A DNA stretch of 64,000 bases from Cinnamomum chago (Eukaryota; Streptophyta; Magnoliopsida; Laurales; Lauraceae), in assembly GCA_038049695.1 (NCBI GenBank), contig CP142456.1:21734501-21798500 (forward strand). The letters are read 5' to 3'. Positions 21,700 to 34,462 of the stretch are shown in pieces. Made by a program: the position numbers and the translations under genes. Numbering within the stretch: position 1 is the stretch's first letter; each line of letters starts with the position of its first letter. The notes below the pieces were generated by a model. The model ran no database searches. It was not told the origin of the DNA and saw only the letters and a program-made list of their open reading frames with translations.

Positions 21700-22263
21700 A
21701 GTCTAGCTAGGGCATCTGTACGGATGTTTTCACCTCTAAGGATGTGGGTGATGTGACAGATGTCAAACTTTTACTGAAGTGATTGTGCCTTGTTGTAGTA
21801 AGGCAACAAATCAAGCTTCTTGACTTCAAATTTCTGATTCATCCAGTTGACGATCAGTTGAGAGTCCACAAAGGCTTCTAGCACGGTGATGCCAAATTCG
21901 AGGGTGAGTACCAATCCCACAATCAGAGCTTGGTACTCAGCTGCATTGTTTGAGTGGTTCCAATAGCAAAAAAGCGTGCGGAATCATGTATTTTTCGAGA
22001 CTAACAAAGAGAATGCCAATTCCCGATATTTGCTTTCCTTTTTCATTTGTCCCGATTGCGCTGTCAAAGTACATGTCCCAGGAAGCATTAGATGGGGAAA
22101 TCTCCACGGTGTAGACAGGTTCGTCTGGGAGATCATCCTTGAGTGGAGAATCTTTAGGTAATGGGTGCTCTGTAGGAACGTCTGCAAGAGCTTGGCCTTT
22201 GATTGCTTTTTGTGGTACATACCTAATATCGAATTGCGACAGAAGGATGGACCATTTTGCCAA
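21700..22263 (-). pseudogene. Tat pol: second (archaeal-type) RNase H
   Basis: The domain opens with WDMYFDSAIG (first catalytic Asp). It continues with a NNAAEYQALIVGLVL-like block (catalytic Glu) and an EAFVDSQLIVNWMNQKFEV-like block (second Asp), all readable on the minus strand between 21950 and 21780 with stops between. A second RNase H after the ordinary one is diagnostic of the Tat clade. Upstream, VPQKAIKGQALADV is the usual tether between the two RNase H domains. Confidence 0.9.
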
Positions 22264-22868
22264 TCAGGCATTGAGAGAACTTGTTCTTGTGACAAGGACC
22301 TTTAAAAGATTGATCATCGAAATCAGGTACACTGTGTTGGACATCAGATAGTGATGCAACTTTTGTACGGCTAACATCACTGCAAGGCATTTTTTTTCGA
22401 CTGAAGAGTAGTGATGCTCTGCACCTACCAACATGTGGTTGAGGTAATATAAAGCAATTTCTTTTCCCTCGTCATTTTCTTGTGCTAGTAGAGCACCCAA
22501 AGAGTAATCAAGAGCTCTTGTGTACAAGATGAATGGTTTTCCAATTGTGGGGGCAGCCGGTATTGGAGGCTTGTTCAGGTATGTCTTGATGTCTTGAAAT
22601 GCAGCTTCACATTCAGCATCCCAAACAAAGTCCACACCTTTCTTCATTAACCGAGAGATAGACGACACTTCCCTGACAAATTGGAGATGAACCGTCGAAT
22701 GTATGTCAACCTTCCTTGAAGCTCTTTTAGCTCTCTTAGGGTTCTTGGAGATGGCATTTCTAGGATAGCCTTGACTTTGGTGGGGTCAAGTTCTATTCCG
22801 GCTTTTCGAACTATGAATTTGAGGAACTTACCCGATGATACACCGAAGAAGCATTTTAGCGGATTCAT
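22264..22868 (-). pseudogene. Tat pol: RT thumb/connection and first RNase H
   Basis: NPLKCFFGVSSGKFLKFIV, LRELKELQGRLTYIRRFIS and MKKGVDFVWDAECEAAFQDI mark the RT thumb and connection. LYTRALDYSLGALLAQEND and HYSSVEKKCLAVMLAVQKL mark the gypsy RNase H. Two overlapping frames show an indel near 22655. No D-to-N change is visible at the first RNase H position (LDYSLG). Confidence 0.92.
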
Positions 22869-22934
22869 CCGTAGTTTGTGTTTACGAAGTCGAAGGAAGA
22901 CTTCTCGAAGATTTTTGAGATGGTCTTCTTTTCT

Positions 22935-23741
22935 TCAACCTTTGATGGCGAGATCATCAATGTAACATTCGACCGTCTTGTGCTGCATATCTTGGAATAT
23001 CTTCATCATAGCCCTTTGATATGTTGCACCTACATTTTTCAGACCAAATGACATCACTGTGTAGCCATACACGCCAAATGGAGTCCGAAATGTTGTATGT
23101 CTTTCATCTTCAGTATGCATCTTTATCTGATTGTGGCCAGAGAAGCCATCCATGAATGTCATTCGCTCGAATCCGCAGGTTTTGTCAATCATCACCTCTG
23201 GTATGGGGAGCATAAATTCATCTTTAGGGCATGCAATATTCAGGTCTCTATAGTCAATACAGACCTTGATCTGCCCATTTTTCTTTGTCAGGGGGGCGAT
23301 GTTGGCCAACCATTCTAGATATTGTTCCTCACGGATGAAGCCAATGCTTTTGAGTTTCTGAACTTCTTGTTCAATTTTGTCCATCACATCAGGATGGAAT
23401 CTTCTTTGGCCTTGTTTGACAGGCTTGATATCTGTTTCTAGATTGAGTTTATGGAATGCTATTTTGGGGTCTAAGCCAGGCATTTCAGCGTAACACCATG
23501 CAAAACAATCAACGAACTCACAAAGAAAAGCGATATACTCGGGTAACTCATCATCCTTTATATTCTTACTTATGAATACAGGACGTGGGTTATCAGATGT
23601 CCCCACGTCTATCTTTTGAATAGGATCTTCTGTTGGAAGGTTTGAAAGTGGTTCCTCCATAATGTTTTCGGAGGCTTCCAACTCAACAAGACCTTTTGGA
23701 GTTCCAAAGGATTTACAAACCAAGGTTTTGCTTTTGTCCAT
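22935..23741 (-). pseudogene. Tat pol: reverse transcriptase
   Basis: This is the longest uninterrupted pol segment (268 codons). It carries the N-terminal block MPGLDPKIAFHKLN, KQGQRRFHPDVMDKIEQEVQ, PLTKKNGQIKVCIDYRDLN (the first RT signature), MTFMDGFSGHNQI (catalytic Asp), YTVMSFGLKNVGATYQRAM and the catalytic YIDD in CYIDDLAIKG. The frame is lost right after the YIDD motif at about 22935. It copies element RNA to DNA in active relatives. Confidence 0.95.
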
Positions 23742-24723
23742 GGGTCTTCTTGATCGGTACTCTTCTCAAGACTTGCAATGAGATGATCCCAATCACCTGT
23801 TGAAACTGGGTTGAAGTAGGGTATTTATTTTGGAGACGATGGTTCTTCTGGTTCACAAAACAGTGCGCCTGTGTCATCGAACAATTCTTCTTCATCGTTA
23901 GAGAAATCATACCAATTGGAGGAGCTTCCTGGATCCTTGACGGGTGACTCCTGAAAGAGATATCCAGGGTGATCAATGTCTTCATGGACACGAGATGTTG
24001 AGGCTTGGTCGGCAAAACGACTTTACAGCCTTTGTGTCAACTATCTCATGGGAGTGTCAGGATCATACCCCAACCCGTATGAAGACTTGTCTATATGACG
24101 ATAGAGTTTCCAATCCTCCAGCTGACTTTTGGTCAGAGTAGGTTCCAATGGTGTGGGAATACCACGGCCACCTCCCAAACCGATTGGATTCTGAGCATCA
24201 TAGCCCATTTTCTTCATGATAGCTTATGCCATTGGACTATACAAGAATAGTGGAGGCATACCTTCAATTTGGAAATGTTCAAGCGAAGAATTTGATAAAG
24301 AGGCTTCCGATCTGTGGAAGAAGATTGTCTTTTCTTCTGCCGAAGTTGCCGGAACAACGAAGGAAGCAAACGTAGGGTCTTATACGTCCGCAAGTGTTTC
24401 CAATGGAGTGAGAACGGGATGAACTTGCTAAGTATCGGCTTGGCTTGACGTTGTGTCGTCTTCTAACTTTGAATCTAAATATGTGTCATGCATAATAGAC
24501 ACAAAAGAGACAACAAACTTGCCCCTAGCCCCTTTTGTTTTGTCTTCTTTGCTTTGGTGGTGATTACCAAAGGCTTTGAAAATTTGATAGAGACAACGAA
24601 AGGAGAATGACTACTCTCTTCAGATTTGCTGGAAGGTTATTTTTCTTCCGATGATTGCTGAGGAGCATTGCCCTTATCTTTCCGGAGATTTTCAGCAAAG
24701 GGTGTTGTTTCTTCCTCCATTTC
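23742..24723 (-). pseudogene. Tat pol: spacer between protease and RT
   Basis: This stretch has no open frame of useful length. Fragments rich in acidic residues and prolines are readable around 23880-24020 on the minus strand, as usual between protease and RT in Tat elements, but I recognise no domain. It is interrupted by many stops. Confidence 0.5.
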
Positions 24724-25161
24724 TTATTTTTCATCTTTATACACCTGAGCATCTGTAAAATGGACGTCTTTGCCTTTGAAGGAATTTTTATCTGCAAACA
24801 CTCGATGTATTAAGCTGTCGTTGCCAACGAACTTAATGCACTGATGTAAAGTTGAAGGGACGACACCATTCTCATGTATCCAAGGGCGTCCAAGAAGGAT
24901 GTTGTAGCATGAAGGGGTCCTTATTGCATACACAGTGACTTCAGAGATATGATCACCAATTTGCAACTTGAACCTGATTTTGCCGATAGACCTTTGAGCG
25001 CTCCCATCATATCCAAAGATGGATACAAACGTGTGACTCAACCTGCTAGGTGGAATACCCATCTCTTCGAGCGATGAAGTAGAGATGAGGTTGAGTGCAG
25101 AACCTGGGTCGATCTGGACTCTGTGAATCGGCATTTCTTTGAAGTACCATGTAAAGTACAA
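24724..25161 (-). pseudogene. Tat pol: aspartic protease
   Basis: A retropepsin-like fold is visible: VQIDPGSALNLIS with the catalytic Asp in a D-x-G-S motif near residue 17, a flap-like region, and YNILLGRPWIHENG, the conserved ILLGR-W block of gypsy proteases, near residue 103. The segment begins in frame with Tyr-Phe-Lys. It processes Gag-Pol in functional relatives. Confidence 0.9.
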
Positions 25162-25307
25162 GGGTCGGTTGTGCTTTGTCTCGCCTAGCAGGAGGTCATC
25201 CTTATCGAAGGTGATGACTGCACTTGCTGCTTTCTGAACCGAGAGGCATTCAACGCTTGATCCCTCAGTTTTCTTCTTTTTTCCCTTTGAGGAAGTACTT
25301 GATTTTT

Positions 25308-26617
25308 TTACCCTATAGTCATTTCAATTTGTAGGACTTGTGGGGCATTTTTGTCGACATCCGCATTCAGCCTTTGCAGTTCTGAAATGAGACTATCACG
25401 AGTTTGTGGAGACATTCGTAATAAGTTAAGGATGCGCAGTCGTGCAGGTATGTGTTTGAAGTGCTCAATCAAGTCGTACTTGAAAGCCTCCTTCGGGCCT
25501 GCATTTTTATTATTGTTGCCACTTGGGGCTTTTACAACTTGCTTTCCTGAATGATTTACATAAGAAGAAAAAGGTTGGTTGTAATTTTTGTGGTGATCCC
25601 GGTCAAAGCGGCTACCTCTACCAACTTCAAGAGCTTCTAGAGAAGGGTTTCCTTTTGGAAGATCACTCTTGAGATCAAGGGGTTGATCCTTGTCATTTGC
25701 TGAAGACGTCTCTGTAGCAGTATTGCCGTCTTCGGTGATCGCGTTGCATGGAGCATTTTTCGGGAACAAGTCGGGAACAGCGTCCAACAACTTTTCTTCC
25801 TTGTTAAGTAATTTATCGGTCCAGACATCACCTATTAGGTCGGGTATCTGGGACCACTTGACCGGATTTTCATTGAAGAAGACTTCATTGGCAGGAGCTT
25901 CTTCAAGATGATCAGTCGGAAGAGGCTTAAGCTCCGATGTCACAGTTTCAAGAGACGAAGGCTGAGAAGATGATACCTCTGTGGAAGTCACCTGAGAAGA
26001 TGTAGCTCCAGAAGATATGCCACCGGACGTAGTCTGATAATCTAAGGCCTCAGCAGACGAAGGTTCAGAGGCACCATCATCCAAACTATCGCAGTGCAAG
26101 CAACTCCGATAGGAGATGCCTCTAGAATGCACTGTTGAGATTCAGACTCGTCTTCAGATGTAAGAGGATCATCAATCCAGTAGTTTTCTTCATTTTCCGG
26201 GGTTACTGGAGGAGATGTCTGTAAATTTTCTGGGATTTCCTGTTCTGGATTTTGATTATGACGAAGCTCATTGATACGATCCTGCTCCCGCTCTATGGCA
26301 AGACGTTGCAAGATTCTTGCATATTCTTTGAGATCGGGCATATGAGCCAAATCTTCTTTGTCATCTGCTCCTTGTGGTTCATCAATGTTGGGTTCCACTG
26401 GAGCACTTGCTTGTGTTAGATAGACAATATTTTCTTGAACAACCTCTCGGTCTTCTTCATCATCAGACCAGGATCCTTGTGGTTGTAATGGGTTATACCA
26501 GATTACTGGCATAAGATAAGATTCGGGAATCCATTCCTCATCGAAGAGGTATTCTCCTACTTCAAGGGATTTCTCCCACTCATCGGTATCACTAGCAGTA
26601 TCACTAGACTCATCCAT
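25308..26617 (-). pseudogene. Tat Gag-Pol: acidic linker between gag and protease
   Basis: Two overlapping open stretches (191 and 274 codons) encode an Asp/Glu- and Ser-rich region (DESSDTASDTDEWEKS, ENEENYWIDDPLTSEDESES). A basic/helical tail with HFKHIPARLRILNLLRMSPQ and TRDSLISELQRLN follows. This layout is common between gag and protease of Tat elements. No catalytic motif is seen. A frameshift lies between 26042 and 26132. Confidence 0.75.
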
Positions 26618-26801
26618 CCATAGAGAATCCTATTACTGAGTTGCAAGAGTATGATGCCCCCTGCGTAGTTTCATTTATGTAATGAGGTGGCATGAAATCA
26701 CCAAGGGTGAATTTTGTTACCACCTTTGAAGTCTTAGGAAGGAATTCTTCCATTGCCCCTAGTGAAGCAGTGGAAGAGGTCTCTGCCTTTTCAAGGACTT
26801 C

Positions 26802-28186
26802 TTATTTTGGTTGAGCTTTCTCCTGCTGCCTTAGCTTACGGAGTTGTCTCCTGGCTTGCCTTTGTTGTTGAGTAGTCGGCTTTGTTTTGACGATCTCCCA
26901 ATTTTTATCTTCTATGAGATCAGGATGCACCCATATGGGTTGTCCGTTTAGTGTTGGGTACGAGACCAGTTCTTGGGACGTTTGAGTCATTGCTATCACC
27001 TTGAAGGAAGTAGTGATCTTTTTCTTTGGTGATTTTGATGTTTGTCCATATGACACCATGTTGACAAAGGCAGACCCATAATTTTTGTCAAAGGTAATGA
27101 CTCCATTTTTCCACATCTCGTTGATCTTTTCTCTCACAACGAAGCATTGATCGAGAGGATGCGAGACCATCTGGTGGTATGGACAATACCGGGTATCATT
27201 GGTTTTGCCAACATCTCCTAGTCTTTTGGGGTCGGGCAAGGTGAGTTTGCCATTTGCTAAGAGAGCCTCAAAGATTTCTTCAACATCTTCATCGAATAGG
27301 TATTTCTTCTCTACTCGTTCTTTAAAGGCCTCAGAGAGTTCAGGTTTCTTACCTGCAGTTTTATTTTCAGCTTTCTTTGGCTGCTGAGGAGCAAACTTGG
27401 TTTGCACATTAAGAACTTCCTTTTTCTTTGGTTTTGAGGTCGTAATGGCAGTCGGCTCTTTCTTTGATGACTTTTGACTGTTGAGGTATTTGATCACCGT
27501 TTCCGCATCCATAGCTGCTTCTAGGAGTTCTCCCAGGTTTTTTGATTTGTTACCGATAATCATGGAGCGGATCCTTGCTCTTATGTTGTTATGACAGATG
27601 TCGACCAACAATGCTTATGGCAGTACATCTGAGCACTTGTACGCCATCGCCTTCCACTTTGAATGAAATCGTATGTTGACTCATTCTCTCCCTGTTTTAG
27701 GCTGCAGAGTTGTGCCATAGTAACAAGATAATCTTCACCTTTGAAGTTGGTTAGGAAGCGTGTCTCTAGCATGGCTCAGTTTTGGATGGAGTCCTCTGGC
27801 AGAGTGGAGTATCAATCAAAGAACGTACCTTTTAGGGTACTTGCAAAGAGACAGATCTTGAGGGCATCTTGATCCGTAATAGCTCCCGTCAGGATCTTGA
27901 AATGGATGACATTTTGTCTGGTTGAACCTTTTCCCGTATATGTTTGGAGAGTAGGTTGTTTGAATTTTGCAGGGAACGGAACCGAGTCCATCTTTAAGGG
28001 ATATGGTGGCTTGATCCCATGTTCCTTCAATGTATCTTCTTCTTTTGCTTTGGCAAGGATATCGTCAACGTCTTTTTTGGTAAGGGCGCTTGACTCCTTG
28101 TTTTCCCCATTAACCTCCTCATCTTGATGACTCGGAGGAGGTTCATTGTTAAGTGGACGCTGGAAAGTGAGAAGGAGGATTTCCAT
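26802..28186 (-). pseudogene. Tat gag: retrotransposon gag domain and zinc-finger-like tail
   Basis: Three frames together give the gag core: PAKFKQPTLQTYTGKGSTRQ and DALKICLFASTLKGTFFD, then FLTNFKGEDYLVTMAQLCSL, KQGENESTYDFI, and NNIRARIRSMIIGNKSKNLG. The C-terminal part has YCPYHQMVSHPLDQCFVVRE, the modified C-x2-H-x4-H-x4-C knuckle usual in this clade. Breaks fall near 27800 and 27600. Gag forms the particle that packages element RNA. Confidence 0.92.
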
Positions 28187-28201
28187 TAGAGCCTCAATTC
28201 T

Positions 28202-29382
28202 CTATTGTCCTTGCTCCAACTGCTGGATGCGTGAGGTTACTTCAACATGCGGTGGGGGCTGCTCAGCATTTGTAACCAGGACATTCATCCTTCGAGAATC
28301 AAATGAGGATATCGTCTTGGTGACTAAGCTGGAGCTCATTCTTTTGGATGAAGAGTCCGAGAAGTGGTTACTCTGATGTCCTTGGCTTGAAGGAGAAGGA
28401 GAATCCTCCTGATGTTTGCTGCGAGTCACCGGTCGTCTGACATGAATTTTGGTTGCCGACTTCTGACGTCTTCTGGTTTTGCTAACCATATGGACAGCAA
28501 CAACTTGGTTGGGTCTTTCTTTCTCGACCCATTTTTTAGAAACTTGAAGGGTAGAATGCTAGGTTCTTTGCTTCTCTAGTCTCTTTTGTCGATATGCCGC
28601 GCGGCGACGTATACGACGAGCAATTTGAGCTTTAGTTAGTTTTGGTTGGGATTTGGCAATGAAGGACGTAGTCACCTGTGCGCAGCAGTCAAGCTTGTCT
28701 TCTTTGAAGCTAGGCATGGACAGGATCCAAACGCGGTCCTTTGCCTGTCGTAGTGAGGCTTTGAATTTTGCGAGTTCGTCCCCTGTTGAGATGAAGGGTT
28801 GACTCGCAGGAGTGTAGGCCTTAGCAGGTTCTTGTAGAGGCCTGGTGATGCATGACTTGATTTTGGGCTTGTAGGAGCAAGCCTGTTCATGCTAGGTTGA
28901 TTTGTTTGTTTGGTGGAGGGTAGATTTTTCCTTTTTCATGTAAGAGAGACGATAGAATCGGCTCTCCTTGAGAGGGGCCAGGTACGTTGGTTTTGTAGAT
29001 GTTCGGGACCTCCTTTGCTTTGGTGATGGTCTCGGGGACCAAGTCTTGGGGAAAACCTGGTCTCTTGTAGGTTGAGGCTTCGTGGGAGTGTCACAGGCTT
29101 CAGGCTTCTTGATTGTTGCCCTTGGTGTCATGACAGTGACACGTTCAGGGCGGTTTTCTGCTTCTTGGCAGGTACAGTTTCTTTTACGGGGAGTGAGAAT
29201 GGTCCCAGCGACCCAAAGACGATGGTCCGGGGAGTAGAGGTCGACCCGTTGTTTTGAGAGTTGTCAAGGGAGATGACGCTTCGGCAACTACCAGAGTGCT
29301 TATGAGTGCGATTGTTTTGTTTCTCTTGAAGCAGAAGTTGGCACTTGTTCTCATTGAAGGTGATGGTCAATGAAGCTGCCAT
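28202..29382 (-). pseudogene. Tat gag N-terminal region
   Basis: The likely start of the polyprotein is the Met at 29382 (MAASLTITFNENKCQLLLQ), the only Met that opens a long readable stretch here. It continues as a Ser/Thr/Lys/Pro-rich region containing PRTIVFGSLGPFSLPVKET and PRPSPKQRRSRTSTKP, then TSRIQQLEQGQ, a short coiled-coil-like piece just before the gag core. Stops fall near 29125, 28890 and 28490. No enzymatic motif is seen. Confidence 0.7.
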
Positions 29383-30826
29383 TGCTAGTTTGGAAAACTT
29401 CTGAAATAATACCACATTCATTAGTAATCACAAGAATATGGTGACCATAAATGGAAAATAACTATGGTCTTATCTTTTCAAATCGCTCGAGGAGACATGG
29501 CCCAGCCCAAGCAAGATGAAGAAGGCAAAAGGCCATAGAGGGTATAATTGTTCTAAATGCAATATTGGTAGGCTCAAGGTGAGCATTCTAGTGACTGCTA
29601 GAAGCAATTGTAAACCTTAATTCAAATTACCGAGAAGCAAAGCTCACTCGAGATAAGATGATATAAGGTTGGAGATACAAATGTGTCGGTGGCAAATGCA
29701 GTAGACCCGAAAGGGCATAATAGCACCGCTAGGCACAAATGTTGTAAATCGCTTCCTTGGAAAGGACACAAGATGAGATTTTCTTTTTGAAAGGTCAAGA
29801 TTGGATTCATAAAGGAGAGAAAATGGTATTCCAATCCGAACATAGGCTCAAACATTTCTTCGAGCACTGAGTCCTAAAGGGAAGGAACAAGAATTCCTCG
29901 AATCTGAACCCAAAAGTGACGGAAGTTTTTTTTTTTTAAAGGTCAAGATTGAATTCATCAAAGAGAGCAAATGGTGTTCCAATCCGAACATAGGCTCAAA
30001 CATTTCTGTGAGCACTAAATCCGAAAAGGAGAGAACCAAGATTTCTCAAATCTGAACTCAAAAGTGACGGAAGTTTTTTTTTTTGAAGGTATTTTTTTTT
30101 AAAGATTTTTTTTAAGGGTGCACATAAGTTTCCAATTCGGTCTTATGAAACCTTAGTAGATGATCAGCCCCCAGATAAGGGAATGATTACTTAATGAACC
30201 CGTTTGGAGGACCCTTGCCTCGAACAGTCTAGCTACCTCCACACTCTGGACAAGGCTTTTCTTAGATCCACTTTGGTAAGAGAACACAATTGGTGCAACC
30301 TTAGTGGGTTTTGAGCTTTTTTTTTTTTTTTTGAAAGATTTCTGATGGACTCATCAAATATAGTGAATGGCCCCTCCAAATCCAAATGCTGGCTACAAAC
30401 GATTTTCGCGAGCCATTGTCCGAAAAGGAAGAAACCAAAGTTTCTCAAATTTGAATCCAAAAGAGAAAACACTGATTTTTGTTTTTTTTTTAAATAGTTT
30501 GAAATGAGATTTTTTTTTGTTTTTGAAAATCCCTATCGGACTAATCTAAGAGAAAAGATGGACCATTCCTCGATACGAACAATAGCTGCAAACATATCTG
30601 TGAGCTATCAAGTTCAAAGAGGAGATGATCAAAGTTTCTCAAAATTGAATCCAAGAAAGAGAAATCATTTTTCCTTTTTTTTTTTTTTGCGAAATGAGAA
30701 AGAGTGGAAATAAACTCAAAATAGAAATTTCCAAAAATATTTCATCTCATGTTTTTTAGAGGCAAGATCCAACATAGGCCACCAACTAGAAAGGAGCCAA
30801 AGAATCTAAGCATCATGTTCTCAAAT
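29383..30826 (-). repeat. Tat 5' leader with degenerate ~150-bp repeats
   Basis: From about 29750 to 30720 a unit containing caagattggattcat, tccaatccgaacataggctc, aaacatttct and aaaagtgacggaag recurs at least four times. The copies are separated by poly-T/A runs and diverge to the right. There is no gene. The leader lies between primer-binding site and gag start, so the repeats would be transcribed in the genomic RNA. Confidence 0.75.
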
Positions 30827-30830
30827 GAAT

Positions 30831-30853
30831 GCGCCCCACCGGGTGTGCTAACT
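30831..30853 (-). promoter_or_regulatory. Primer-binding site region of Tat element
   Basis: Immediately inside the 5' LTR the minus strand reads AGTTAGCACACCCGGTGGGG. The position and the GC-rich CACCCGGTGGGGC core fit a tRNA 3'-end complement. I cannot name the tRNA, and the usual initial TGG is altered. Confidence 0.6.
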
Positions 30854-33800
30854 TGATGGACCCGGCTTTCATCCTCTCCTTCTGCCCCGAGGTTACCGGG
30901 GTCTGGCGGAGGAGAAAAGCAAGCATCAACATTTTTTGTACAAGTATGCCATATTTTCTATTCTATTTGGAATTTGAAGTGGTGATCCGGAGATTCACCT
31001 TCACAAGTAGAAAGAAAATCAACTCTTTTTTCTAACTTCCCATTGCACATATTTTTAAGAAAGAGACACAATTTTTTTTTAAAAGTCGTGAGAGGCGATT
31101 TCATTTTGTTTGCCATAAAAGGAGGTTATTTTTTGTGCCGTGAAAGGTGGTTTTGCCGTAGAAAGCGATTTTTATGCCGTGAAAGGCGGTTTTGCCGTAG
31201 AAGGTTATTTACAAATCTCATCAATAATGAAAGACAAGAATTGTGATTTTTTTGTCTCTTTAAAAAAATACAAAATACAATAGAAAAAAGTAAGAAAATG
31301 AATCTAACTTCTCAGGAGATTGTGGGGACTCGTTCAGATCGACGGTTGCAAGTCGTGTATGGGCTTCACCATTGTCCTTCAGATGAGAAAATATAATGCT
31401 TTGATTCTTTTGGCTTGGCTCTAACCTCAGATTTTTAGAGGATAAAGACAAAGGGGAGGTTCTATATCCAATAAAAAACCGAGTAAATGGGCTGAAAAGC
31501 CGCGTTTAGGCCATGTTGGATAGAAGGAAAGGGGACCTTGCCTTGGGGGGTTGCCCCACAAGGGACTTTGATCACCTTGTGGTGTTTGCTACAGCAGAGT
31601 AGCAGGACTTCTTCAAGAGTTCTCTCTCTTGCTTGTGTGTATGTGTGTATGGATATGTATCTGTCCTCCTCTTGGAATGACCCCTTTTTGTAGACTCTTG
31701 GTAGCCATGGGGTGATTTATGGCATTGATGACCCATGATGAGAGAATTGATGGCATTGATGCTCCATGATGGGAGAAGTTACAAGTTTTAATTCTTTTAT
31801 TTTGTAACTCCTTTTTCTTGGCTTGAGATTGGCCGATGGAAAATAATGGTCATTTAATCGCCTTTAATCTCCATGATGAGAGGAGTTTCATGGTTTTAAT
31901 GCCATGATTGTTTGGATTTGTAACTCCCATTTCCTTAATTCTGATTGAGCCGTCCAAAATAATGGGTTAATGGCCGCATTAAGTTGCCATAAAATGGATC
32001 AATTAACAACATTAAGTGGCCGCCAGGGCATTTGAAGAGTCGCGGTCGGTACCCCGTCTTTTGGAATTCTTCTTGTGATGATCACCGATGGATCCACACG
32101 TTGTTTGATGTCGGATGGCGATGCAACTTCAGACATTGATTGGTGCCAGTGGGCCAGTGACATCTGTCTTGTCGATTTCTCTATCGGTCGAACAAAAAGT
32201 GTACTTTCTTGGTCAGCCGGTTGGCGATCTTAGAGCGATCAATGATGATTTCATGCTCTTGATGGAGGATCCAAAATGTTGATGAAGATCAGTTGATTTC
32301 AAGCATCAAGAATCAGATTTTCGGAAAACCACATGGGCTGAAATTCTTGAAACACGAAAAGTGTAACATCCCGGAATTCCATGGTTGTAATTAGTTTAGT
32401 TAATTGTACTTTTAGCTAATTAAGCTCATTTATAAGCCAAACAGGTCTGATTAATCTTTAGGGTCGCGCGTGCAAAGTTGGGTTGATATCCGAGCCCGTT
32501 TGGGTACAGTAGGGGTGTGTGTCGCTTTTTCGGAAGAGTTCCGAGGGTCTTTTAGTATTTTCTGCTTTTCGTGATTTTGGCACCATCGGGTAGATTACCT
32601 AAATTCCCGGACTTTGTCCTTCTATTGCATCTTGATCCGGACCCTCGAACACGACCGAAAACCTGACCTGACTCGAACACATCTAAGCTTAATTTATTAA
32701 TTTCCTAAAAGTCAAACCCCACCCCCACCTAACCTAATCCCATGTGAGCCCCACCTCATCTCCCCATCCTATTTTCCTTTATCCCATCTCATCCCCATCA
32801 AAACACCCCCTTTATCCCATGTGCAAAACCCCCCCACCCATTTCCCATTTCTCCTTTTTCCTTTACTAGGTCAAAACCCTCCCTTCCATTTTCCATTCAC
32901 AACAGCAGCGCCCCCCCCCCCCCCCTTGTTCTCATCTCTTTCGTTCTCCACTCCCTCACCTCACTCTCCTCACTGCCTCGCTGGACAACGAGCATGCTGC
33001 CGCCGGTCACCCTCATCTTTGGGGGACTCCTCTCCTCATCTCATCTCATCTCCCTCTCCCAGCACCTCGCTACCCCACCGTCCCGGCATCATCATCGTCG
33101 CCGTCGGCGACCTCCATGATCACCGCCAGCCGCCGGCGAACCCAACCCACCCCATCTCTCTTTATTTCCCCCATTTTCCATTTCTCTCTTTCTCTCCCTC
33201 CCCCCCCCCCCCCCCCCGCCCCTGTTTCTCTCTCCCACGATTTCTCTCTTTCCTTTCTTTATTTCTTCCTCCCCACTTGCTGCCAACATGAATTAGTCTC
33301 AACCCTTTTCATTTCTCTGTTTCTTTCTCTCTGTTCATTATTTATTTCTTTTCCTCCATCCACTCCCCTTGCTACCAACGTGAGGTACCCCTCACCCATC
33401 TCATTCTATCTCTCTTACTTTCTATCTCTCCACTCACTGTTCACATAAGCTAAATCCCAACTAATCTCACCATTTTCACTCTTTCTCTCTCTTACTTTCT
33501 CCATTCTTTCTTCGTTCTGTCTTTGTTGTGGGGGTTGTTAATGGACCACCAAGAGTCCCCATCACCACCAATTTAGTGGGCCACCAATCATGTGGGCCCC
33601 ACAACCCCCACAACCTCCCCATCTCAATTTCAATTATTTTTCTCTCTTTCTCAACCTTTTTCACCCACCTTGCTGGAAATGGACTGCAAAGGCAGCCCCA
33701 CCTTCGATCTTTGTCATCATCTCCGCGTGGACCCCGCGAGCTTCTCATCTCCAATTTGCAAGCCACCACTCCATCCACCCATTTATTTGGTAAGCTCTTT

Positions 33801-34319
33801 TCCCTTAGGTTTGGGTTAATGTATTTTGGGTGTAGTAATGTGTTAGATAGCTTAGAGGTTCCCTTTCTTTTGGTTTATTATTTAATTTAGTTTTATTTTT
33901 CTAATTATCCCTTAGGTTTGGTTTGTTGGGCAATGGAGTTAGGATTTATGGATTTGGGCATTTTTCCACCAAAGGCAAGTAGATATTTATATATATTCTT
34001 GGATATGTTTGTCTTTCCTTTGATTTGATGATTGATGATGATTTAGATGACCACATGCTCATTGATACTTTAAATGTTTGAAAACATAATAATATAAATT
34101 GAATGGTTGGATTGGGATGGATGTTGGTTGAATGGACTTGATAAGAGGGGGTATGGGTGTATGTGGAGAAGGCAAGGCCCTATTTTTTTTATTTGCAAGA
34201 TTAGAATGGAAGGGCTAGGCCCTTCATACTGACTAATTACATGTTTTGGGATCTTGGAAAGGGGTTTCCACCCATTTCACTTCAGTTACAGGACTGAGGT
34301 TCTATAACTGCAGTGTCTG

Positions 34320-34462
34320 CGGTTGACCGGCCAAAGGGACCGGGTCGACCGGCCACACACAATGAGGCTCTCTGGAGCCTGATGAAAAACACCGTGCACT
34401 CCATTTGTTTACAACTTCCGGTCGACCAGATTGGGTCGGGTTGACCGAGTACTCTGTGTGGG
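34320..34462. repeat. GTCGACC-type motif cluster in the solo LTR
   Basis: Five variants of GGTCGACC or GGTTGACC (near 34321, 34344, 34420, 34436 and 34440) occur within 140 bp, some joined to GGCC or GGGT. They resemble the clusters near 4.25 kb and 35.9 kb, although the flanking sequence differs. Confidence 0.65.

Noticed and set aside
32821-33890. Pro/Ser-rich plus-strand frames of up to 156 codons
   Set aside because: They are CT-rich low-complexity sequence inside the gypsy-type solo LTR, with poly-C runs and no recognisable protein.
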